Shown here one piece after another: positions 1 through 5,123 of a stretch of DNA of 5,123 bases. The stretch comes from Gammaproteobacteria bacterium (lineage in GTDB: Bacteria; Pseudomonadota; Gammaproteobacteria; Xanthomonadales; Xanthomonadaceae): assembly GCA_026398715.1 (NCBI GenBank), contig JAPLSI010000016.1, forward strand, positions 1-5,123. Direction: 5' to 3'. The notes beneath the pieces were generated by a model. That model was given only the letters and a program-made list of their open reading frames with translations. It did not search any database and was not told the origin of the DNA. Made by a program: the position numbers and the translations under genes. The first letter of the stretch is position 1, and the number at the start of each line of letters is the position of its first letter.

Positions 1-24
1 GGGGGCAAGACGGTTCGTGGTCAT
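1..24 (-). CDS. Start of a divergent gene running off the left edge (partial, product unknown)
   Basis: On the minus strand an ATG at 24-22 opens a frame reading MTTNRLAP, with no stop before the window edge. It is preceded by AAGGT at 35-31, a good Shine-Dalgarno match with 6 nt spacing, which is the strongest ribosome binding site in the window. That site is the main reason to believe a gene starts here. Eight residues are too few to assign a product. The gene is divergent from bdhA, so the two share the 119-nt region 25-143 and may share a regulator. Confidence 0.5.
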
Positions 25-30
25 GGCCGC

Positions 31-35
31 ACCTT
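31..35 (-). promoter_or_regulatory. Shine-Dalgarno site of the left-edge divergent gene
   Basis: Read on the minus strand this is AAGGT, lying 6 nt before the ATG at 24-22. It supports that start. The three complete genes in the window lack a comparably good site, so this one stands out. Confidence 0.5.
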
Positions 36-45
36 AGCAATCGCA

Positions 46-85
46 CGGGGCCGCCGCATCGTACCTTTGTACGAGTCCGGCCCCG
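46..85. repeat. Nested inverted repeat (hairpin or operator candidate) between divergent genes
   Basis: Two inverted repeats are nested. The outer arms CGGGGCCG (46-53) and CGGCCCCG (78-85) are perfectly complementary over 8 bp. The inner arms TCGTAC (59-64) and GTACGA (69-74) are perfectly complementary over 6 bp around the tetraloop CTTT. The unpaired flanks are 5 nt on the left and 3 nt on the right, so a folded RNA would have an asymmetric internal loop. No T-run follows on either strand, which argues against an intrinsic terminator. The element ends 58 nt before the bdhA start and lies 21 nt upstream of the left-edge gene's ATG. It could be a dyad operator bound by a dimeric regulator, or a 5'-UTR hairpin of the left-edge gene. 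The pairing is seen directly; the role is inferred. Confidence 0.5.
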
Positions 86-143
86 CCCGTCGCCTGTTAC
101 CTTGGCTGCTCAATCCCGCCCCTTTCACTTTCGCGAGAACCCG

Positions 144-953
144 ATGCAAGACCGCTTCCTTGGCGACCGCATGGCGCTGGTCACCGGCGCCACCTCCGGC
201 ATCGGCCTGGCCATCGCGCAGGCACTGGCTGCCGCCGGCGCGCGCGTCGCGATCAGCGGTCTCGGCAACGACCAGCAAATCGGCGAGGCGCTGGCAAGCA
301 TCGATGCCGCCGGCGCCAACGGATCGAGGCATTTCCCCGCCGACCTGCGCGACGCTTCCGCCATCGAGGCGATGATGTCGTCGTGCGCGCAATGGAGCCG
401 GCCCGACATCCTGGTCAACTGCGCGGGCATCCAGCACGCCGCGCCGCTCGAACACATGCCGGCCGCCACCTGGGACGCGGTGCTGGCGATCAATCTCAGC
501 GCCGCTTTCCACACCATGCGGCTCGCGCTGCCGGCCATGGCGGCCAGCGGCTTCGGCCGCGTGATCAACATCGCGTCCGTGCACGGCCTGATCGCATCGG
601 TGAACAAAACGCCGTACGTGGCAAGCAAGTTCGGCCTGGTCGGCCTGAGCAAGGGCGCGGCGTTGGAATATGCCAGCCAGGGCTCGCGCGCCAGCGGCGG
701 CGTCACCGTCAACTGCGTCTGCCCCGGCTGGGTCGAAACACCCATGATCGAACCGCAGGTCGAAGCGCGGCAAGCAGCCGTCGGCGGCAGCCGCGACGAC
801 GGCGTGCGCGCGCTGCTGGCAGAAAAACAACCGAGCAGACGCATGTCGCTGCCCGACGAGATTGCAGAACTGGTCGTGTGGCTTTGCCGACCCGCCGCGC
901 ACAACCTGACCGGCGCCGCGATTCCGGTGGACGGCGGCTGGACAGCGCAATAG
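144..953 (+). CDS. bdhA: D-3-hydroxybutyrate dehydrogenase (short-chain dehydrogenase/reductase)
   Basis: This 269-residue cytoplasmic enzyme should oxidise D-3-hydroxybutyrate to acetoacetate with NAD+, in ketone-body or polyhydroxybutyrate breakdown. The classical SDR signature is complete: cofactor motif TGATSGIG at 14-21, NCAG at 92-95, and the catalytic tetrad N117, S145, Y158 and K162. Residues that bind substrate in known bacterial 3-hydroxybutyrate dehydrogenases also line up: Q97 (in AGIQH), H147, K155, W196 (CPGWVETP) and Q205. The C-terminus VDGGWTA and the stretch EKQPS (227-231) are typical of this family. That is why I name it more precisely than a generic SDR. It is about ten residues longer than the usual 255-260, mainly from an insertion around SRASGG (181-186). 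The ATG at 144 is preferred over an upstream TTG at 102, because it places the cofactor motif at the usual distance from the N-terminus. The ribosome binding site is weak (GCGAGA, 8 nt upstream). A response regulator gene follows after 16 nt, so cotranscription is likely. Confidence 0.9.
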   Translation: MQDRFLGDRMALVTGATSGIGLAIAQALAAAGARVAISGLGNDQQIGEALASIDAAGANGSRHFPADLRDASAIEAMMSSCAQWSRPDILVNCAGIQHAAPLEHMPAATWDAVLAINLSAAFHTMRLALPAMAASGFGRVINIASVHGLIASVNKTPYVASKFGLVGLSKGAALEYASQGSRASGGVTVNCVCPGWVETPMIEPQVEARQAAVGGSRDDGVRALLAEKQPSRRMSLPDEIAELVVWLCRPAAHNLTGAAIPVDGGWTAQ

Positions 954-969
954 CCACTAGACTTCCCGC

Positions 970-1647
970 ATGACCCGCCTGCTGATCGCCGATGACCACC
1001 CTCTGTATCGACTGGCACTGACCCAGGCCGTGCGCGGGATCCTGCCCGACGTGTTGATCAGCGAAGCCGACGACCTGCAGGCCGCGTTGGCCGAACTCAA
1101 TGCCAATCCCGACACCGACCTGGTGCTGCTCGACCTGCACATGCCGGGCAGCCACGGCCTGGTCGGACTGGCCTCGCTGCGCGCCGAACATCCGGGCGTT
1201 GCCGTGGTGATGATTTCCGCGCACGACGATCCGGTGACGATCCGGCGCGCGCTGGCCTATGGCGCCACCGGCTACCTCACCAAGCGTGCCGACCTGCAGG
1301 CGCTGCAGGCGGGGCTGCGCGCCGTACTCGACTGCGAGGAATGGCTGCCGCCCACGCTGCGTGATGCCGTCGTCGCAATGCCCGCCACGCCGCAGGACCG
1401 CGACGTCGCCGCCAAGCTGGCCGCACTGAGCCCGCAACAATTCAAAGTACTGACGCGCGTTGCCGACGGCCGGTTGAACAAGCAGATTGCCGACGAACTC
1501 GGCATCCAGGAACGCACGGTGAAGGCGCACATGAGCGCCATCTTCGAACGGCTCGGCGTCAGCAACCGCACCCAGGCCGGCGTGTTGCTGCGTTCGCTGG
1601 AATTGTCGGACCCCAGTCGTTCCGCGGTGGATGGCTTGTCGGAATAG
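970..1647 (+). CDS. crbR: NarL/LuxR-family response regulator, CrbR/ErdR-like
   Basis: This 225-residue cytoplasmic transcription factor has an N-terminal receiver domain (about 1-120) and a C-terminal LuxR-type helix-turn-helix (about 150-210). The receiver has the acidic pair D8/D9, phospho-acceptor D55 in LLDLHMPG, S83 and K105, so it should accept phosphate. The DNA-binding domain shows LSPQQFKVL (153-161), NKQIADELGI (170-179) and ERTVKAHMSAIFERLGVSNR (181-200), the canonical GerE/LuxR pattern. The start is the ATG 16 nt after the bdhA stop, which puts LLIADDHP at the expected place; there is no clear Shine-Dalgarno site. The only kinase gene visible is the convergent hybrid kinase 33 nt downstream, the likely partner. 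A LuxR-type regulator of this size paired with an SSS-domain hybrid kinase is the CrbR/ErdR arrangement, known to activate acetyl-CoA synthetase genes. The family is clear. The specific symbol and target genes are inferred from partner architecture. Confidence 0.85.
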   Translation: MTRLLIADDHPLYRLALTQAVRGILPDVLISEADDLQAALAELNANPDTDLVLLDLHMPGSHGLVGLASLRAEHPGVAVVMISAHDDPVTIRRALAYGATGYLTKRADLQALQAGLRAVLDCEEWLPPTLRDAVVAMPATPQDRDVAAKLAALSPQQFKVLTRVADGRLNKQIADELGIQERTVKAHMSAIFERLGVSNRTQAGVLLRSLELSDPSRSAVDGLSE

Positions 1648-1648
1648 C

Positions 1649-1680
1649 CTGGACGACTCGCCAATCGCGCAAGCGTCCAG
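1649..1680. terminator. Inverted repeat in the convergent gap, possible bidirectional terminator
   Basis: CTGGACG (1649-1655) and CGTCCAG (1674-1680) form a perfect 7-bp inverted repeat around an 18-nt spacer. It fills almost exactly the 33-nt gap between the response regulator stop (1645-1647) and the kinase stop (1681-1683, minus strand). The placement suits a shared terminator for two converging transcripts. The long loop and the lack of a T-run on either strand make this weak as a classical intrinsic terminator. Confidence 0.35.
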
Positions 1681-4600
1681 TCAGGCGTTCGCGCGCGCCG
1701 CCAGGAAACGCGCCATCACCGACTTCAATGCAAGCGGCTTCAGCGGCTTGTAAAGCAGCTGGCAGCCGGCCAGCAATACTTCCCGACGCACGTCCTCGCC
1801 ATGGTCGGCGGTGATGATGACGCAGGGGCGTTCGGGCATCAGCGAAGAAAGTTGTTCGCGCAATTGCAGGCCGGTGCGACCGCCGTCCAGGTGATAGTCG
1901 AGCAGCAGCATGTCGGGCAATCGCTCCGCCACGCAGCGTTCGGCCTCGGCGACATCGCGCGCGGCCAGCACTTCGCATTGCCAGCCGGCCAGCAGCGCCT
2001 GCATCGCGCGCAACACTTCCACATCGTTGTCCACCACCAGCACGCAGCCCTGGGCCGCCGGCGGCGAGGCGCGCGTGGGCGAACGCGTGGGTTGCTTGCG
2101 CGCCGTCGTCATCGGCAACTGGATGCCGAACATCGATCCTTGACCCATCGCGGAGCGCAGGTAAATGCGATGCCGTAGCAGGCGATTGATTCGCTCGGCG
2201 ATGGCCAGGCCAAGACCCAGGCCCTGGCCGCCGCGATCAAGGCGGCGGAATTCCTCGAAGATCAGTTGCTGGTCGGCTTCGGCGATGCCCGGACCGGTGT
2301 CCCACACTTCCACCGACAGCATCTGCCCCTGGCGACGGCAACCAAGCACGATTCGACCCGAACTCGTGTATCGCACCGCATTGGCCAGGAAGTTCTGCAG
2401 CACCCGTCGCAGCAACTGCGGGTCGCTGCGCACCCACGCCCGTGACGGCACGTAGTCCAGTTGCAGGTTCTTCTGCCGCGCCAGCACGCCGAATTCGGTG
2501 GCCAGGTTCTGCAGCACGTCGTCGATGCAGAAGGCGCGCACGTTGGCGGCCATGCCGCCCGCATCCAGCCGGGAAATGTCCAGCAGCCCCGCCAGCAGGC
2601 TTTCCGCCGAGCCCAGCGCGCCGTCGATGTTGACCACGGCCTCGCGATATTGCGGATGCTCGAGCTGCTGGCTCAGCGCGTGGGTGAACAGGTGCGCCGC
2701 GTTCAGCGGTTGCGCCAGGTCGTGGCTTACCGCCGCGAGGAATCGCGTCTTGGCGCGATTGGCGCGCTCGGCCTCGCCCTTGGCGCCTTCCAGTTCGGCG
2801 GTGCGCGCGACCACGCGCTGTTCCAGTGTTTCGGCAATGCCCTTGAGCTCCGATTCGGTGCGACGAAAGGCCGTGACATCGGTGAAGGTCGCGACGAATC
2901 CGCCGCCGGGCATCGGGTTGCCGCGGATCTCGACCACGCTTTCACCAAAGCGGCGCTCGGCGACGTACGGCGTGCCCGCGCGCATGTGCGCGATGCGTTT
3001 GTCCACCTCTGTCGCAATGCGGCGAGCTTCGGCGCGATTCGAGGCGAGGTTGTGCGTCAGCAATTCGGCGACCGGCACGCCCACCTGCAACAGCGAGTCG
3101 GGATAGTCGAACAACTCGGCATAGCGCCGGTTCCACGCGACCAGGCGCAGGTCGGAATCGACCACGCTGATGCCCTGGCTCATGTTCTCCAGCGCCGCTT
3201 CCAGCACGCGCTGGTTGAAGCGCAGGGCTTGCGACGCTTCACCGACGATCGTGGCCACGGTGTCCAGGTCGCGGCCTTGCTCGCGGCGCGCGGCGTCCAG
3301 CAAAAGGCGCGCAGAGGCCGCGCCGAGCACGGCGGCCAGTTCGCGTTCGATGCCCTGCTCGACCGCCGCCGGCACCGCAGTCGCATCGCCCGATTCGGCG
3401 AGCATGGTGCGCACGCGGTCCTCGGGCAGGAAGCGCGCTGCAATTTCCTGCAGGCGCTCGCGCGTCAATCCGGTGAGGGTCGCGACCGCAGGTGCGGCAC
3501 CGCGTCTTGACGCATCGATCCACGTCACCAGCGTGCCCGCGATCAGGCTCAGCGTGACCGCGCGCGCCAGGCGGCTCCAGTCTTCCAGGCCCAGCAATCG
3601 ATCCGGCGCGATCCACGACAGGCCGGGCGGTCCCTCGCGCAACCACGGACCTGCAAGGCCGAAGCCTTCGGCCAGCGCAGGCACCAGCAGCGCCCAGGTC
3701 CAGACGATCACGGCCACGCACAAGCCCAGGATGACCGAGCGCGGCGGCGTGTTCGGACGCCAGACGGCGAATGCGACCGCAGGCGCCAGGGTCGCCAATC
3801 CCGAGAACGACAAGGCGCCGATATCGGCCAGCGCATCGTTGCCGGCGATGGCGCGGCTATAGCCCCAGGCCAGCAGGACCACGGCCAGGATGCCCACACG
3901 TCGCTGCATCAACACTGCGCCGCGCAGGTCGCCACCTTCACCACCTTGCGCGGATGCCGCCCATGGGCCGCGCACCAGCAAGGGTGTCAACCAGTGGTTG
4001 CCGATCATCACGCTGAGCGCGAGCGTCGCCAGGATCACCATGCCGGTGGCCGCGCTCAGGCCGCCGAGGAAAGCAACCAGTGCCAGGCCCTGGTTGCCTT
4101 GCGACAAAGGCAAGGCCAGCACGTAGAGGTCGGACGGAACGCCCAGTGGCGCCAGCAAGGCATCGCCGGCATGGGCCAGCGGCAGGATCGGCAAGGCGAT
4201 CAGCAACATGTACAACGGAAACATCCAGCGCGCCGTGCGCAGGTGGCTTTCCTCGCGGCACTCCACCACGCCCACGTGGAACTGGTGCGGCAAGGTCAGC
4301 ATCGCCAGCGCGCCGAGCAGGATCAGGGTGGGGAATCCGCTCGTGCCATCGACGGCGGCGGGCACGGTGGATGCTGGCAATTCGGGACCAAACCAGACGA
4401 ACGCGCCCAGCGCCAGCATCGCGCCAAGCTTCAGCAGCGATTCGACCGCCATCGCCATCACCAGGCCGCGGTTGTGTTCGGCCAGCGACGCGCGGCGCGT
4501 GCCGAACAACATAGCGAACAGCGCCATCGCCAGGGCCACGTACAACGCGCTGTCCTGCCACGGCGAAGGCGCGGCGGGATTGGTGTTGGTCAACAGGCCG

Positions 4601-5022
4601 TAACTCATCGTCACGGCCTTCAGCTGCAACGCAATGTAGGGAAGGATGCCAAGCACGGCGACGAAGGTGATGACCGCCGCCAGCGGCGAGCTCTTGCCCA
4701 GGCGCGTCGCGACCAGGTCGGCCAGCGAGGTGGAATTCTGTTCGCGCGCGATGCGGTGCAGTCGCTGCAGGAAACTGAAACCGAAGGCGTACAACAGGAT
4801 CGTGCCGATGAAGGTCGGCGGAATCGGCCAGCCCGATCGTTGCGCCTGCGTCACCGTGCCGTAGAAGGTCCACGACGTGCAGTAAACCGCCAGCGACAGG
4901 CTGTAGACGTAGGGCCAGTACGGGCCCATCAGGCGCGGCCGGCGTTCGGCCCAGATGGCAGCGCCGAACAACAGGCCCAACCAGAGCAGTGCGGCGACCA
5001 GGATGATGGGGCTACTTAGCAT
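1681..5022 (-). CDS. crbS: Hybrid sensor histidine kinase with SSS transporter domain, CrbS/MxtR-like
   Basis: This 1113-residue inner-membrane protein joins a transporter-like sensor to a full phosphorelay module. Residues 1-500 are very hydrophobic, with about 13 membrane segments of the sodium/solute symporter (SLC5) type and family-like stretches such as SLADLVATRLGKS (99-111) and GGLSAATGM (320-328). Residues about 515-580 resemble the STAC linker found between SLC5 and kinase parts. A PAS domain (about 605-720) and a coiled coil (about 721-760) follow. HisKA has the phospho-accepting H767 in SHDLAQPLN. The ATPase domain has N881, DTGPGI (908-913), FEEFRR (922-927) and GLGLGLAI (934-941). 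The C-terminal receiver (about 993-1110) has D998, D1000, phospho-acceptor D1042, T1071 and K1092. All catalytic residues are intact. The ATG at 5022 is preferred over an upstream TTG at 5076, because the first membrane helix then begins at residue 4. This domain order with a terminal receiver fits CrbS/MxtR; CbrA lacks the receiver. The likely partner is the convergent LuxR-type regulator. The ligand, and whether the SSS part transports anything, cannot be read from sequence. Confidence 0.88.
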   Translation of the reverse strand: MLSSPIILVAALLWLGLLFGAAIWAERRPRLMGPYWPYVYSLSLAVYCTSWTFYGTVTQAQRSGWPIPPTFIGTILLYAFGFSFLQRLHRIAREQNSTSLADLVATRLGKSSPLAAVITFVAVLGILPYIALQLKAVTMSYGLLTNTNPAAPSPWQDSALYVALAMALFAMLFGTRRASLAEHNRGLVMAMAVESLLKLGAMLALGAFVWFGPELPASTVPAAVDGTSGFPTLILLGALAMLTLPHQFHVGVVECREESHLRTARWMFPLYMLLIALPILPLAHAGDALLAPLGVPSDLYVLALPLSQGNQGLALVAFLGGLSAATGMVILATLALSVMIGNHWLTPLLVRGPWAASAQGGEGGDLRGAVLMQRRVGILAVVLLAWGYSRAIAGNDALADIGALSFSGLATLAPAVAFAVWRPNTPPRSVILGLCVAVIVWTWALLVPALAEGFGLAGPWLREGPPGLSWIAPDRLLGLEDWSRLARAVTLSLIAGTLVTWIDASRRGAAPAVATLTGLTRERLQEIAARFLPEDRVRTMLAESGDATAVPAAVEQGIERELAAVLGAASARLLLDAARREQGRDLDTVATIVGEASQALRFNQRVLEAALENMSQGISVVDSDLRLVAWNRRYAELFDYPDSLLQVGVPVAELLTHNLASNRAEARRIATEVDKRIAHMRAGTPYVAERRFGESVVEIRGNPMPGGGFVATFTDVTAFRRTESELKGIAETLEQRVVARTAELEGAKGEAERANRAKTRFLAAVSHDLAQPLNAAHLFTHALSQQLEHPQYREAVVNIDGALGSAESLLAGLLDISRLDAGGMAANVRAFCIDDVLQNLATEFGVLARQKNLQLDYVPSRAWVRSDPQLLRRVLQNFLANAVRYTSSGRIVLGCRRQGQMLSVEVWDTGPGIAEADQQLIFEEFRRLDRGGQGLGLGLAIAERINRLLRHRIYLRSAMGQGSMFGIQLPMTTARKQPTRSPTRASPPAAQGCVLVVDNDVEVLRAMQALLAGWQCEVLAARDVAEAERCVAERLPDMLLLDYHLDGGRTGLQLREQLSSLMPERPCVIITADHGEDVRREVLLAGCQLLYKPLKPLALKSVMARFLAARANA

Positions 5023-5059
5023 CGAAACACCGGCAGGGGACCATCGGCAGGATAGCGCA

Positions 5060-5076
5060 GGCAGTGATCGCCCCAA
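5060..5076 (-). promoter_or_regulatory. Possible sigma-54-like (-24/-12) promoter of the kinase gene
   Basis: On the minus strand TTGGGGCGATCACTGCC matches the sigma-54 consensus YTGGCACGRNNNTTGCW at 10 of its 14 defined positions, including the near-invariant GG and GC at the correct 10-nt spacing. Transcription would start near 5050, about 28 nt before the kinase ATG. A sigma-70 reading also exists: TTGGGG (5076-5071), a 16-nt spacer and TATCCT (5054-5049). In a GC-rich genome such a match can arise by chance, and no enhancer-binding protein gene is in view. Confidence 0.25.
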
Positions 5077-5078
5077 GC

Positions 5079-5103
5079 AAAACGGGCCGCTTGCGCGACC
5101 CGT
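5079..5103 (-). terminator. Intrinsic terminator of a minus-strand gene beyond the right edge
   Basis: Read on the minus strand, ACGGGTCGC (5103-5095) pairs with GCGGCCCGT (5090-5082) over 9 bp with one T-G wobble, around a GCAA loop of the stable GNRA class. The last stem base and the following three are TTTT, then GCTT, giving a short T-rich tail. It reads as a terminator only on the minus strand, so it probably ends transcription entering from the right, separating that unit from the kinase gene. A TGA at 5112-5110 lies just upstream and could be the stop codon of that unseen gene. Confidence 0.6.
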
Positions 5104-5123
5104 CCTGCTTCAGCATCCAACCA

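Noticed and set aside
102..143. Upstream TTG start extending bdhA by 14 residues
   Set aside because: The extra residues have no counterpart in the family, and the ATG at 144 places the cofactor motif at the normal distance from the N-terminus.
21..950. Minus-strand open frame (309 codons) opposite bdhA
   Set aside because: It covers the dehydrogenase, whose catalytic motifs are complete on the plus strand. The translated product has shadow composition and no family features.
2461..3510. Long plus-strand open frame (349 codons) opposite the kinase gene
   Set aside because: The translation is rich in R, H, Q, A and G with no recognisable domain, and it lies antisense to the PAS/kinase coding region whose motifs are intact. 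Long antisense frames are expected in GC-rich genes.
3946..5019. Long plus-strand open frame (357 codons) opposite the SSS domain
   Set aside because: It is highly enriched in Q, R, H and G and is complementary to hydrophobic membrane-segment codons. That composition is a shadow of the opposite strand, with no domain or ribosome binding site to support a gene.
5023..5076. Upstream TTG start extending the kinase by 18 residues
   Set aside because: The extension would put polar residues with no family counterpart before the first membrane helix and would overlap the promoter candidates. The ATG at 5022 fits better.
5012..5116. A 34-codon minus-strand frame (MLKQDGSRKRPVLLG...) overlapping the kinase start, looking like a leader peptide or short lipoprotein
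   Set aside because: It runs through the terminator hairpin, has no clear ribosome binding site and overlaps the kinase start out of frame. The basic-then-hydrophobic pattern is suggestive but short enough to be chance.

Overview
This window is a compact, GC-rich stretch from what is probably a gammaproteobacterium of the Xanthomonas/Lysobacter/Rhodanobacter type. That placement is inferred from base composition, the near absence of strong Shine-Dalgarno sites and the gene families present; no marker gene proves it. Three complete genes fill almost the whole window. I see no mobile element, CRISPR array, tRNA or rRNA.

Layout: positions 1-24 hold the first eight codons of a minus-strand gene that leaves the left edge. 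The intergenic region 25-143 carries a nested inverted repeat. On the plus strand follow a D-3-hydroxybutyrate dehydrogenase (144-953, bdhA) and, 16 nt later, a NarL/LuxR-type response regulator (970-1647). These two probably form one transcription unit. It meets a large convergent minus-strand gene (1681-5022) across a 33-nt gap that holds a 7-bp inverted repeat. The large gene encodes a membrane-bound hybrid histidine kinase with the order sodium/solute symporter (SSS/SLC5), STAC-like linker, PAS, HisKA, HATPase, receiver. The region upstream of the kinase (5023-5123) holds a good hairpin terminator for a minus-strand gene beyond the right edge and a possible sigma-54-like promoter.

How the parts fit: the architecture of the kinase and its LuxR-type neighbour match the CrbS/CrbR (MxtR/ErdR) two-component system, known in Vibrio and Pseudomonas for controlling acetyl-CoA synthetase and acetate use. 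Here the regulator lies directly behind a ketone-body dehydrogenase that feeds acetoacetate, and so acetyl-CoA. The inference is that this locus links sensing of a small carboxylate or the acetyl-CoA supply to use of 3-hydroxybutyrate and acetate. The sequence does not show a wholly new system. The least expected elements are the linkage of bdhA to this two-component pair and the nested hairpin in the divergent promoter region.
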